A stretch of DNA of 64,000 nt from Clostridium beijerinckii (lineage in GTDB: Bacteria > Bacillota > Clostridia > Clostridiales > Clostridiaceae). Of this stretch, positions 17,057-26,190 are shown in pieces. The notes beneath the pieces are model-generated. The model searched no databases. It was not told the DNA's origin and worked only from the letters and a program-made list of their open reading frames with translations. The first letter of the stretch is position 1. Each line of letters opens with the position of its first letter. Made by a program: the position numbers and the translations under genes. The stretch spans positions 3,297,001-3,361,000 of the forward strand of contig NZ_CP144906.1 of NCBI RefSeq assembly GCF_036699995.1, in the 5' to 3' direction.

Positions 17057-19357
17057 TCATTTCTTTTTAAGAATTGCATTTGCAACATGAAGCTGACCAA
17101 AAGAAATTCCTTCATCATTAGTTGGAATTTGTTCATTATAAAACACTTTAAATCCTTGCTTAATTAGATTTATATATATTCCTTTTAAAAGATAGTTATT
17201 TTCAAAAACACCACCACTAAGAACAACTTTATCTATATGCTCCTTTTCTCTAAGCTTACAAACTAAATCACATGAAGCTTTAATAAGTGAGTTGTGAAAT
17301 TTAGACGATATCTTAGAAATCAATTCCTTTTTCTGAATATCTCTCAAGATTCCTTCAATAATGCTTTTATATTGAATATTAAAAATACCATTTTCCTCTT
17401 TAATATCCCATGAATAACTTTCTTTAATTTTATAATCAATAATATTTTCTAATTCTATTGCTGCCTGTCCGTCATAAGATATACTATTTCTGATTCCACA
17501 TAAGGCTGTTACTGCATCAAACAATCTTCCAACACTTGAAGATAAAAAACAATTTATTTTTGAATCTAAAGCTTGTTTAACTACTTTAATTTTTTCATTA
17601 TCTACTCCTTGAATTATTTTTTCTGGATCATAACCCAAAGCATATAAATAACTTAAAGCACATCTCCAAGGTTCTTTTATAGCTTGTTCTCCTCCTTGGA
17701 GATTTACATATTTCAATTGCCCTGCTCTTTTAAATACTCTTCGATTTCCAACCAAAAATTCGCCACCCCATATTGATCCATCAAGTCCAAATCCAGTACC
17801 ATCAAATATAATTCCAATTACAGAATCATAAATAGAATGTTCAGCCATGCAGCTAACCATATGGGCATGATGATGCTGTACTTCTATTTTTCTCATTTTC
17901 TTTTCATTTGCATATTTAGTACTTGAGTATGCTGGATGCATATCGCATGCCAATACTTCTTCATTAATATCAAATAAATTGCAAAAATGTTTTAGCACAT
18001 ATTTAAAATTCTTATAACAATTAAATTCTCCTAAATCACCTAAATACTGACTTAAATATGCGTATCCATTTTTAGAAACACAAATAGTACTTTTCTGCTG
18101 CCCTCCAATCGCTATAATTTCATTTTTAACTCCTGTTTTTAATGAATAAGGTCTATATCCTCTTGCACCACGAACAACCTTTTCTACTTCACCTATGACT
18201 TTTACAACAGAATCATCAACCTTAACGTAAATCTCCCTGTCATTCATCAGAAAATAATCTGCCACTGCATTTAAATGTTTTAGTGCTTCTTCATTTTTAT
18301 GTTCCATTGGCATACTGCTTATATTTCCACTAGTCATAACTAAAAGATCTAACTTTTCATTAAATAATAGATAATGAAGGGGTGTATACGGAAGCATTAC
18401 TCCTAGACTATTTTGCTTTGGTGATATAGCCTCTGGCAATATGAAAGGATATTTCTTCTTTAAAATTACAATGGGTCTCTTATTACTGCTTATTACTTCC
18501 TCTTCTTTATCTGATACATAGCAAATCTCTTTGATAACTCCAATATCTTTAGCCATCAAAGCTAATGGTTTATCTTTCCTTTGTTTTCTACTTCTAAGCA
18601 AATTAATAGCTTGCTCATTTCTTCCATCACAAACTAGATGAAAGCCTCCAATCCCCTTAATCGCCAATATTTTTCCTTCTTCAATAAGTGAAACAGTTTC
18701 TTTAATAGGATCTTCGCACTTAATCTGATCTCCACGATTATTTGTTAAAAAGAACTTCGGTCCACAATTTCCACAACAATTTGGCTGCGCATGAAATCTT
18801 CTACTGAGTGGATTCTCATATTCCTCTTTGCATTCATCGCACATAGAGAAGTCTTTCATAGTAGTATTCTGTCTGTCATATGGCAAAGCCTTTATAATTG
18901 AATACCTAGGTCCACACTGAGTGCAATTTGTGAAAGCATATTTATAACGAAGATTTCCTTTACTTCGGATATCTTCTAGACATTCATCACAAACTGCTAT
19001 ATCAGGTGAAATAAATCTCATTTCATTCTTTTGTTTAGTACTCTCCTTAATAACAAATTTTTTATAAATATTTTCTTTAATTACGAATTTATTTTCATCT
19101 AAACATGAAATAGTACTAAAATCTTTTTTAATTAAAGTGCACTCAACTCTTTCTATTTTTGCAATACTGGGAGGTCTTTTTATAACATTAAAAATAAACT
19201 GTTTTATATTTTCCCTCTCACCTAAACAGTCAATTACTACGGCACCACCTATATTTTGAACAGATCCACGAATTTTAAAATCTTTTGCTTTTTCATATAC
19301 AAAGGGACGGAATCCAACCCCCTGAACAATTCCGTAAATTTTTACTATATATCTCAT
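17057..19357 (-). CDS. hypF: Carbamoyltransferase HypF
   Basis: Starts synthesis of the CN ligands by moving a carbamoyl group to HypE. 766 residues, the usual length, with the full domain order: acylphosphatase (IYGIVQGVGFRPFVYEKA, residues 8-25), two zinc fingers (CDECLEDI, CTQCGPRYS, CDECKEEY, CCGNCGP; about residues 122-205), a YrdC-like domain (from about 220), and a Kae1-like domain with QHHHAHMVSCMAEH (about residues 492-505) and an SGGVFEN element near residue 718. Gaps of about 140 and 200 bp separate it from hypC and the HypA-like gene. Confidence 0.96.
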   Translation of the reverse strand: MRYIVKIYGIVQGVGFRPFVYEKAKDFKIRGSVQNIGGAVVIDCLGERENIKQFIFNVIKRPPSIAKIERVECTLIKKDFSTISCLDENKFVIKENIYKKFVIKESTKQKNEMRFISPDIAVCDECLEDIRSKGNLRYKYAFTNCTQCGPRYSIIKALPYDRQNTTMKDFSMCDECKEEYENPLSRRFHAQPNCCGNCGPKFFLTNNRGDQIKCEDPIKETVSLIEEGKILAIKGIGGFHLVCDGRNEQAINLLRSRKQRKDKPLALMAKDIGVIKEICYVSDKEEEVISSNKRPIVILKKKYPFILPEAISPKQNSLGVMLPYTPLHYLLFNEKLDLLVMTSGNISSMPMEHKNEEALKHLNAVADYFLMNDREIYVKVDDSVVKVIGEVEKVVRGARGYRPYSLKTGVKNEIIAIGGQQKSTICVSKNGYAYLSQYLGDLGEFNCYKNFKYVLKHFCNLFDINEEVLACDMHPAYSSTKYANEKKMRKIEVQHHHAHMVSCMAEHSIYDSVIGIIFDGTGFGLDGSIWGGEFLVGNRRVFKRAGQLKYVNLQGGEQAIKEPWRCALSYLYALGYDPEKIIQGVDNEKIKVVKQALDSKINCFLSSSVGRLFDAVTALCGIRNSISYDGQAAIELENIIDYKIKESYSWDIKEENGIFNIQYKSIIEGILRDIQKKELISKISSKFHNSLIKASCDLVCKLREKEHIDKVVLSGGVFENNYLLKGIYINLIKQGFKVFYNEQIPTNDEGISFGQLHVANAILKKK

Positions 19358-19556
19358 ATATTAAAGACCTTCTCTATTTATATGTTATGAGCTATCGCAC
19401 TAAGTAATTTTCATTCTATATATTGTTTTGTATACAAAAAGGCAAACTCAATATATTGTATAATGCACTACTAAAGTGATAGCCACTTGTTCTAATTTTC
19501 ACCCTGATCATATCTAACGATGTATTGGGATAATATCGAGTTTCCAATATAGACTT
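19358..19556. repeat. Imperfect inverted repeat between hypF and the hypA-like gene
   Basis: The segments at about 19390-19425 and 19459-19494 are imperfect inverted copies (GCTATC near one end, ATATATTG near the other). A small hairpin ATTGG/CCAAT follows at 19533-19547. No coding frame seen. Confidence 0.35.
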
Positions 19557-19817
19557 CTAATTTTCATTTTGTTCGCCTTGAATACTTTTAAGAATTGCAG
19601 TTTGATCCTGTATATCTTCCCTCTGTACATTAATTTTTGTCCATTTTCCAACTAACTTTGAATCAAAATTCTGAAGATGTTCATAAAGATTCTCCTCATT
19701 AACATGACTTCTGTGATTTACAATAACAGTGAATGTTTTAACTTTATTAATATTATTAGTTTCACATATATTCTTTAATTCTTCTGAAATCTTACTTAAT
19801 AAAATAGTATCATGCAT
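19557..19817 (-). CDS. Short HypA-like hydrogenase accessory protein without zinc domain
   Basis: 86 residues from the ATG at 19817, which has AAGGGG eleven bases ahead; a longer frame to 19865 would overlap the protease gene. It starts MHDTILLSKISEELKNIC and continues with INKVKTFTVIVN, NEENLYEHLQNF and VGKWTKINVQRED. This follows the layout of the HypA nickel chaperone (MHE start with Ni-binding His2, a strand, then a helix), but the two CxxC zinc motifs of HypA are absent and the protein ends early. No HypB is visible in the window. The assignment rests on weak pattern similarity plus operon position; it may simply be an unnamed hydrogenase-linked protein. Confidence 0.5.
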   Translation of the reverse strand: MHDTILLSKISEELKNICETNNINKVKTFTVIVNHRSHVNEENLYEHLQNFDSKLVGKWTKINVQREDIQDQTAILKSIQGEQNEN

Positions 19818-19833
19818 ATTTTTCACTACCCCT

Positions 19834-20307
19834 TCATTTATTTTTTGACTGTAACTTAAGTACATATAATTCTATTTCATCTAAAATCTTTTTAGAAATC
19901 CCTTCTAATTTCTCTTGTAATTCTTCGCTCAATCCCAAGCCAATTCCAACATCATTAACTTCGATTCCATAAATTTGCCCTTTAGTACCTGGATAAAAAA
20001 GTTTTAATAAATCCAAGAAATTATAACTATGCTGGGAATATCCCTTTTTCTTAGAAACAAAATTATCTAACTGCAAACAAGTGATTTCACCTGGACTTTT
20101 TCCATAATATGCAGCATCCAAAATAAATATATAGTCATCTTCTTTTACACTGGCAATACTGTATTGAACATCGGTTTCTCCATAAATAACTTTAATATTC
20201 TTTTCTAAAAGCTTTTTTTCTATCTTTTTTGCCACTTCAATTCCTATACCATCATCCCTCATTAAAACATTTCCAATAGCAATCACTTTAATATTAGAGT
20301 TTACCAT
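19834..20307 (-). CDS. [NiFe] hydrogenase maturation protease (HyaD/HycI type)
   Basis: Cuts the C-terminal tail from the hydrogenase large subunit after nickel insertion. 157 residues. Family elements are visible: IGNVLMRDDGIGIEVAKKI (residues 11-29, with the nickel-sensing acidic residue after GN), a second acidic residue in FILDAAYYG (about residue 61), and the histidine in YSQHSYNFLDLL (about residue 93). Lies between the large-subunit gene and the HypA-like gene, so the same transcript probably makes enzyme and processing tool. Confidence 0.92.
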   Translation of the reverse strand: MVNSNIKVIAIGNVLMRDDGIGIEVAKKIEKKLLEKNIKVIYGETDVQYSIASVKEDDYIFILDAAYYGKSPGEITCLQLDNFVSKKKGYSQHSYNFLDLLKLFYPGTKGQIYGIEVNDVGIGLGLSEELQEKLEGISKKILDEIELYVLKLQSKNK

Positions 20308-20382
20308 AATATATATTTCTCCACTTTCTATAAATAAACGAATTTCAATCCAAATTTATACTTTAAAATGTATTCCACACTA

Positions 20383-20575
20383 GAAAGAATGAATACTCTT
20401 TTGTGTAGTGTTGCATCTGAGAATATAGCTGTAGGTATTTCTTTAGCAGAAGTTGTTCCACTGTTGCTTGTCATGAGCTTCCCTCAGGAGCATGCAACAG
20501 TGGGTGCAACTTCTGCTATTAGAAATCCACAGCTGTATTCTCCAGCAACCGAAACAACAGAGTATTCATTCTTTC
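20383..20575. repeat. 193-bp near-perfect hairpin element between hydrogenase and protease genes
   Basis: The left arm starts GAAAGAATGAATACTCT and the right arm, read backwards on the other strand, starts with the same 17 bases. The arms stay paired for about 90 bp, with shared blocks GAGAATA, AGCAGAAGTTG, CCACTGTTGC and CATGAGC, and only a short apex around CTTCCCTCAGGAG. An open frame of 74 codons on the plus strand is a by-product. Base composition is higher in G+C than the surroundings. A mobile MITE or a structured RNA would both fit. Confidence 0.75.
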
Positions 20576-20628
20576 GGCGAGTTATCACATAAGTATGCTT
20601 TTTAACTTGTTTATCTATGCATATATTT

Positions 20629-22020
20629 TTAAACCAAAACCTCTACTATTTCTGTATCACCTGATGATCCAATCAAATGAGTTGCACAAGATACACATGG
20701 ATCAAATGATCTAACAATACGACCAATTTCTATAGGCTCTTTAATATTGTTTAGCTTAGTTCCAATCAAGGCTCTTTCTATAGTTCCAGGAAGATTTGAC
20801 TCATCCTTAGGTGATAAATTCCATACGGTTGGTGTTATGATATTATAATGATTAATAACATTTTTATCTATTTCGATCCAATGACCAAGAGCACCTCTAG
20901 TAGTATCAGTTAAACCTACACCATAAGCTTTTTCTGGAATATTATAAGTTTTTTGATTGTTAGGTTTTAGTTCTACCCTTTCAATGAGCTTATTCATTAT
21001 CCCTATAATCTTCTCTGTTTCCAATACCCTTGCAATATTTCTATCCATACATGAATGTCCATTTGTGTATTGTCCACTTACTATTAATCTTGCTAAAGGA
21101 CCAGCCTCCATAGGAAGTCCTAAATAACGAGGAGCTTTTATAAAAGTGTACGCATCTAACTTAGATAAATCTACTTCTTCCAATCCTTCGTCCCTTTTAT
21201 ACCACGAATAATGGATTTGCTCTGTGATTTTATCTGGCTCTAAAGGATATTTTACATTATCCTTCATTACTCCTGGCTTAACATAAGTAATCTCAGGATC
21301 TTCATATTTATCAAATACTCCATAAGTCATAAAATATGGATAAGATTGTCCTTTTTTAAAATAGTCAGAGTAATATTTCGAAATAATCTCTACATCTTCT
21401 ATCATTATATTCTTTACAAAAGATTCTATTTTTCTAATAATACTTTTTACCTTTTCTAGCTTATATGCGTCTATATTCACAGTAACTCCACCTACAAAAA
21501 TCCCATGGTTATGAGGAGCTTTTCCTCCTAGAAGTGCTAATCCTTCATGAGCTAATCTGCTGAGTTCAATACTTTTTACATAATCCTCTTCTATTTTTTT
21601 GTTTATTTTATCTGGTAATCTGTAATCAGTATATTGTTGTTCTTCTATTAGTTTTATGTTTGATATCTTTACATAGCTTGGCATAGACAAAAGGTAAAAA
21701 TGTCTTAAATGATTTTGTATAAACTCAAAACCATGTAAAATATCTCGAATATAATTATCATTTAGGCTAACAGTTACTTTTAATGCATCTTCTAATGCTA
21801 AAGTAGAAGCCATTGAATGAGCTGTAGAGCATATTCCACAAATTCTCTCTGTAAAATATACAGCATCTAAAGGTGACCTTCCTATTAACATTTTTTCAAA
21901 TCCCCTGAAAAGTAGTCCACTGGCATTTGCTTTAGCAATTGTATTTCCTTCTACTTCTGCTTTTATTTCCAAAAAGCCACTGATTCTCGTTACTGGATCT
22001 ATAGTTATTGTTTTGCCCAT
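20629..22020 (-). CDS. [NiFe] hydrogenase large subunit
   Basis: Catalytic subunit holding the Ni-Fe centre that splits or makes H2. 463 residues. The N-terminal nickel motif is RICGICSTAH (about residues 59-68) and the C-terminal one DPCVSCATH (about residues 440-448). The 15 residues after that histidine are the tail normally removed by the maturation protease encoded just downstream. No membrane segments. Start ATG at 22020 follows AAGGAGGAG. The large and small subunits lie together without a cytochrome b or a diaphorase gene, so the electron partner is not shown. Confidence 0.95.
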   Translation of the reverse strand: MGKTITIDPVTRISGFLEIKAEVEGNTIAKANASGLLFRGFEKMLIGRSPLDAVYFTERICGICSTAHSMASTLALEDALKVTVSLNDNYIRDILHGFEFIQNHLRHFYLLSMPSYVKISNIKLIEEQQYTDYRLPDKINKKIEEDYVKSIELSRLAHEGLALLGGKAPHNHGIFVGGVTVNIDAYKLEKVKSIIRKIESFVKNIMIEDVEIISKYYSDYFKKGQSYPYFMTYGVFDKYEDPEITYVKPGVMKDNVKYPLEPDKITEQIHYSWYKRDEGLEEVDLSKLDAYTFIKAPRYLGLPMEAGPLARLIVSGQYTNGHSCMDRNIARVLETEKIIGIMNKLIERVELKPNNQKTYNIPEKAYGVGLTDTTRGALGHWIEIDKNVINHYNIITPTVWNLSPKDESNLPGTIERALIGTKLNNIKEPIEIGRIVRSFDPCVSCATHLIGSSGDTEIVEVLV

Positions 22021-22090
22021 AACTCCTCCTTATGGCATAATTAATAAAATAATTTATCAGTATGATTGTTCATCATTTTATTTCATGTGC

Positions 22091-22966
22091 CTAATACTTT
22101 ACGAAAGGTTCCATTCCATCTGGGAATTGTGCATTTGCACACCCAATACAATTTGTATTATCTCCAATAGGCCAGTTAACGTATCCATTCCATTTTCTCC
22201 TTGGGCAATCAGTTTTTGTAACAGGCCCTCTACATCCTAGTTTTATCATGCAGCCTTCGTCTCCAAATTTTTGTGCAAATATACCTTTATCGAAAAATCC
22301 TCGCCTTGTACAATTATCATGAATTGTAACTCCATAGAAAAGTAATGGTCTTCCCTCACTATCTAATTCAGGTACGCCATAACCAATCAAATGTGCTAAA
22401 GTTCCTACTATCCAATCTGGATGGCAAGGGCAACCTGGCAGTTTAATTACTTGTCGATTTAAAACTTCCTGTACACTTTTACTTTCTGAAGGGTTTGGTT
22501 TTGCAGCCGATATTCCTCCATGGGAAGCGCAAGTACCTACAGCCACAACATACTTTGCTTTTCCGCCTGCTAGTTGTATTGCCTCTAACGCTGTGATATT
22601 TGTCCCATTATAATTTGCTACAATGTTATAACGCCCCTTTTCTCTTGTTGAAACTGCCCCATCCACTAATAATATAAACTCTGTATCTAGCGTTTCTAAA
22701 AACTTTTCAAAAGCAAGCTGCCCTTCTAATCCCATAAGTGTGTTGTTATAAGTAAAATTCACCATGTCAGTTAAAATATCATAAAGCCCAGGATTTTCAC
22801 TATTAAGTAAGGAAATTATATTTCCTGAGCATCCTGTCACCTCAAGCCATATAGCATTCATCTTTTTAGTCTTTTTATCTTTTAGCATTCCTACAACATC
22901 ATTTGCAAGTCTCTTTGACGTATGAATCTTAGCTTTTGTAAGTGGACATGCTTTTCCACTTGTCAA
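22091..22966 (-). CDS. [NiFe] hydrogenase small subunit
   Basis: Iron-sulfur subunit that wires the Ni-Fe site to the outside. 291 residues. Proximal-cluster ligands are in VTGCSGN (about residue 46), GTCASHGG and LPGCPCHPDW; the distal/medial cluster ligands are in the C-terminal third (HDNCTRRGFF, EGCMIKLGCRGP, DCPRRKW, NCIGCANAQFPD). There is no Tat (RR) signal peptide and no C-terminal anchor, so the enzyme stays in the cytosol, unlike periplasmic uptake hydrogenases. Start is TTG at 22966 with GGAGG seven bases before. Confidence 0.94.
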   Translation of the reverse strand: MTSGKACPLTKAKIHTSKRLANDVVGMLKDKKTKKMNAIWLEVTGCSGNIISLLNSENPGLYDILTDMVNFTYNNTLMGLEGQLAFEKFLETLDTEFILLVDGAVSTREKGRYNIVANYNGTNITALEAIQLAGGKAKYVVAVGTCASHGGISAAKPNPSESKSVQEVLNRQVIKLPGCPCHPDWIVGTLAHLIGYGVPELDSEGRPLLFYGVTIHDNCTRRGFFDKGIFAQKFGDEGCMIKLGCRGPVTKTDCPRRKWNGYVNWPIGDNTNCIGCANAQFPDGMEPFVKY

Positions 22967-23412
22967 CCTAATTCCTCCATCATTTATTACTTCCTTTCTC
23001 TTATTAAAAAATTAGAACTTTTCATTTTCTCTAATAATTATCATTAATATAAGCTAAATTATGTACTGGTTTTAGATTCCAAATACGTTCAATCATTTCT
23101 ACAGCTAAAGTATATGATTGTAATGATTTAAAAATGCTACACTCTATTCCCACTTCTTAACTTTATAAGATTTAATTCCTTTAGATAGTATTATTATTAA
23201 AATAAATCACTTCGGAATTTCTCCTATAAGAATCAACAAAATATTAGCCATATTTTTTAAATTATAATCAATGTTTTTACAAAATTTTGTTATTTATTAT
23301 GGTTATTTCTACATTTTTTCGAAAATTTTATTATTATGTTTTATTTTTATCCAATTTATTGTATAATATATCCGTAGTATTATATTATGTAAATATGAGA
23401 GGAGTTTTTATT
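22967..23412. other. Divergent intergenic region, hydrogenase / hcp
   Basis: 446 bp without a credible gene. It holds the promoters of the hydrogenase (minus) and hcp (plus). For hcp two -10-like words are visible: TATTAT at 23295-23300, downstream of a weak FNR-like site, and TATAAT at 23362-23367 with no good -35. Confidence 0.5.
23258..23271 (+). promoter_or_regulatory. Weak FNR-like site upstream of hcp
   Basis: TAAATTATAATCAA matches the right half of TTGATnnnnATCAA fully and the left half at 3 of 5 positions. Its centre is 30.5 bp before TATTAT (23295), one base off the spacing of the stronger sites. Confidence 0.35.
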
Positions 23413-25059
23413 ATGGTAGAAAAAATGTTTTGTTATCAGTGTGAACAAACTGCTGGGGGTAAGGGATGTACTAAAATAGGTGTGTGTGGTAAAACACCTG
23501 AAATTGCAGCAATGCAAGATTTATTAATTTATCAATTAAAAGGAATAAGTGTGTATGCAAAAGAACTTTTAAGCAAAAGTGAAAAGGTTGACACATCAGT
23601 AGCCTCTTTTGTTGAAGATTCTTTATTTATGACATTAACTAATGTTAATTTTGATCCTAAGTCTCACCTTATTCAACTTAAAAAGTCTCAAGAAATTAAA
23701 GAGTCTTTAAGAGCAAAGGTTAAATCTGAAAATATCACCTCTCCTGAAGCATTGTACAACCTAAGTGATTCTAAAGAATCTATACTTGAAGATGCTGAAA
23801 AGGCTGGAATAATGTACGATGAAAACTTAGATCCAGATATTCGTTCTCTTAGAGAAACTATAAAATATGGTTTAAAAGGAATTGCTGCTTATTCTCATCA
23901 AGCTAGATTTATAAAATATACTAGCGATGAAGTAAATGACTTCTATTTTAAGGCTTTAGCAGCTTTAGCTGATGATAGTTTAACTCTTGAAGATTTGATT
24001 AAACTTGCAATGGAAACAGGTACTATGAGTGTTAAGATTATGGAAGTTTTAGATACTGCTAATAATACTACTTATAGCTCTCCATTACCTACAAAAGTTA
24101 ATGTAAATATTAAAAAAGGTCCATTCATAGTAGTATCTGGACATGATTTAAGAGATCTAGAAATGTTACTTGAGCAGACTGAGGGTAAAGGAATAAATAT
24201 TTATACTCATGGAGAAATGTTACCTTCACATGGATATCCTGAATTAAATAAATATCCTCATTTAGTAGGTAATTTCGGAAGTGCATGGCAAAATCAACAA
24301 AAAGAATTTGATAATATACCTGGTTGTATTTTAATGACAACAAACTGCTTAATGAGACCAAAAGATTCTTATATAGATAGAATATTCTCAACAAGTGTTG
24401 TTGGATTTGATGGTATTAAACATATTGAAAAAGATGAAAATGGATATAAGGATTTCTCTGAAATAATAAATAAAGCTCTTGAACTTGGTGGTTTCACAGA
24501 AGACGAAGAAGTCAAAGAAATCTTAGTAGGCTTTGGGCATAAAGCTACATTAAGTCATGCTGAAACAATTATTAATGCAGTTAAAGACGGAAAAGTTAAG
24601 CACTTCTTCTTAATTGGTGGATGTGATGGTGCAAAGCCTGGAAGAAATTATTATACAGAGTTTGCTGAAAAAATTCCAAAGGACTGTATTATTCTTACTT
24701 TAGCGTGTGGAAAATATCGTTTCAACAAATTACAATTTGGTGAAGTTGCAGGACTTCCAAGATTGCTTGATGTTGGACAATGTAATGATGCATACTCAGC
24801 AGTTAGAATAGCTTTAGCTTTAGCTGATGCATTTAACTGCACAGTTAATGATCTACCTTTATCAATAGTATTGTCTTGGTATGAACAAAAAGCTGTATGT
24901 GATTTACTAGCGCTACTTTCTTTAGGCGTAAAAGGAATGTATATCGGGCCAAGCTTACCTGCTTTCTTAACTCCTAATGTATTAAATTTCTTAGTTGATA
25001 ATTTCGATCTTAAACCAATCAGTACTCCTGATGAGGATTTAAAACAAATATTAGGCTAA
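23413..25059 (+). CDS. hcp: Hybrid-cluster protein (hydroxylamine reductase)
   Basis: Cytosolic Hcp, which reduces NO and/or hydroxylamine and protects against nitrosative stress. 548 residues from the ATG at 23413, with AGGAG eight bases upstream; an in-frame upstream ATG at 23287 has no ribosome site and would add a non-conserved leader. N-terminal cluster ligands are in MFCYQCEQTAGGKGC and GVCGK. Hybrid-cluster elements include GHDLRDLE, NCLMRP, GGCDGAKPGRNYY, ACGKYRFN and GQCNDAYSA in the expected order. Faces an FNR-type regulator gene convergently, with a shared terminator between. Confidence 0.96.
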   Translation: MVEKMFCYQCEQTAGGKGCTKIGVCGKTPEIAAMQDLLIYQLKGISVYAKELLSKSEKVDTSVASFVEDSLFMTLTNVNFDPKSHLIQLKKSQEIKESLRAKVKSENITSPEALYNLSDSKESILEDAEKAGIMYDENLDPDIRSLRETIKYGLKGIAAYSHQARFIKYTSDEVNDFYFKALAALADDSLTLEDLIKLAMETGTMSVKIMEVLDTANNTTYSSPLPTKVNVNIKKGPFIVVSGHDLRDLEMLLEQTEGKGINIYTHGEMLPSHGYPELNKYPHLVGNFGSAWQNQQKEFDNIPGCILMTTNCLMRPKDSYIDRIFSTSVVGFDGIKHIEKDENGYKDFSEIINKALELGGFTEDEEVKEILVGFGHKATLSHAETIINAVKDGKVKHFFLIGGCDGAKPGRNYYTEFAEKIPKDCIILTLACGKYRFNKLQFGEVAGLPRLLDVGQCNDAYSAVRIALALADAFNCTVNDLPLSIVLSWYEQKAVCDLLALLSLGVKGMYIGPSLPAFLTPNVLNFLVDNFDLKPISTPDEDLKQILG

Positions 25060-25120
25060 ACTTTAAATTTGGACAATAAATTGTTCTATTGTAAAATGCA
25101 TGAAACCACTGTATAAAATT

Positions 25121-25167
25121 AAAAACCATGCAATAAGTGATATAAATCATCTTATTGCATGGTTTTT
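25121..25167. terminator. Bidirectional terminator between hcp and the FNR-type gene
   Basis: Hairpin AAAAACCATGCAATAAG/CTTATTGCATGGTTTTT with a 13-base loop; T-runs on both strands. Confidence 0.85.
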
Positions 25168-25206
25168 GTTATTCGGACTTTGCAATTAGTTTTCCAACAA
25201 CTTATG

Positions 25207-25920
25207 TTATATATAATTCCTCAAACCTTCTTCATCTATAATGATTATTGTTTTTGTTCCTATTATTTTTATTAAATTTTCATCTTCTAATTTTTTTAAT
25301 TTCCTGCTTATGGTTTCCCTCGTCACCCCAATATAATTAGCCATATCTTCCCTTGATATGGGTAGTTTTACAGAAATATTACCGTCAACATTTTCTCCAT
25401 ACTTCTCCATAAGCTCTATAATTAAATAAGCCATTCTTGAGTCAACATCGTTAGTTGCTAAATTCTGAACAAGATTTTCAACTTTTGATAATCTTTCCCC
25501 TACTGTTTCTAATACCTTTATTCCAATCTCAGGATTCTTCATCATTATATCTTTCATTTCCTCCTTAGTAAGAGTACATATTTTAGCATCCTCTATAGCT
25601 TTAGAATTAAATCCATATTTAGATGGTTTTATAAGTTCTAATTCCCCAAAGAAATCTCCTTCTGAAAGTATATGTAGTATCTGTTCCTTACCATCCTTAG
25701 TATATTTATATAATTTTATTTTTCCTTCATTTATAAAATAAAGTGTATTAGCTATATTACCTTCATTAAAAATAACACCGCCTTTACTAAATTCTTTATG
25801 ATTAATTCTATTTACAATCTCCACTAATTCGTCTCTATTTAAATTTTCAAATATTGGAACCTTACTAGCACAAAGTCCTCCTCTGCAATTATTGCAGCAA
25901 TTACCACAGTGAATATTCAT
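25207..25920 (-). CDS. Crp/FNR-family regulator with N-terminal Cys cluster
   Basis: 237 residues. The N-terminus has five clustered cysteines, CGNCCNNCRGGLC (residues 5-17), consistent with an Fe-S cluster that senses O2 or NO. A cyclic-nucleotide-type beta barrel follows (FSKGGVIFNEGN, about residues 44-55; LSEGDFFGELELI, about 84-96), then a dimer helix, then the winged helix with recognition segment VTRETISRKLKK (about residues 199-210). The E-xx-SR pattern is that of E. coli FNR, predicting TTGAT-type half-sites. Sites of just this type occur before at least five nearby genes, so I infer it controls them. ATG at 25920 follows AGGAGG. Confidence 0.88.
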   Translation of the reverse strand: MNIHCGNCCNNCRGGLCASKVPIFENLNRDELVEIVNRINHKEFSKGGVIFNEGNIANTLYFINEGKIKLYKYTKDGKEQILHILSEGDFFGELELIKPSKYGFNSKAIEDAKICTLTKEEMKDIMMKNPEIGIKVLETVGERLSKVENLVQNLATNDVDSRMAYLIIELMEKYGENVDGNISVKLPISREDMANYIGVTRETISRKLKKLEDENLIKIIGTKTIIIIDEEGLRNYI

Positions 25921-26072
25921 AACAAATCCTCCTACATATAAGATATATCTCCAAATAATATCTTACTTTAAGTTGTGTCACTTGTATATTTAATCCTAAC
26001 TAAAACCACTTAAACAATATCCTCCTTAGTATTATTATAATGAAAAACTCATAAAAACTTAATCTTAATATT

Positions 26073-26086
26073 TTGATTTGAATCAT
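26073..26086 (+). promoter_or_regulatory. FNR-type site upstream of flavodiiron gene 1
   Basis: TTGATTTGAATCAT. Centre at 26079.5; a -10-like TACAAT begins at 26109, 29.5 bp away, giving the class-II (-41.5) activator geometry. Confidence 0.72.
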
Positions 26087-26190
26087 ATTTTTATAATTGA
26101 GATAGGTATACAATAAAAACATCGAAAGACAACAACATAGAAAATTAATTGAAATATAAAAATAAATAAAAATTATGGAGGTTTTATATT

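Noticed and set aside
20368..20592. 74-codon plus-strand open frame in the hydrogenase cluster
   Set aside because: It lies almost wholly within the 193-bp hairpin and has no ribosome site; its composition follows from the repeat.
23287..23412. Upstream extension of hcp by 42 codons
   Set aside because: The extension is hydrophobic and not part of Hcp, while the ATG at 23413 has AGGAG at ideal spacing and begins the conserved MFCYQCEQ region.
25137..25150. FNR-type palindrome GTGATATAAATCAT between hcp and the regulator gene
   Set aside because: It is the loop of a bidirectional terminator between two convergent genes and has no promoter near it.
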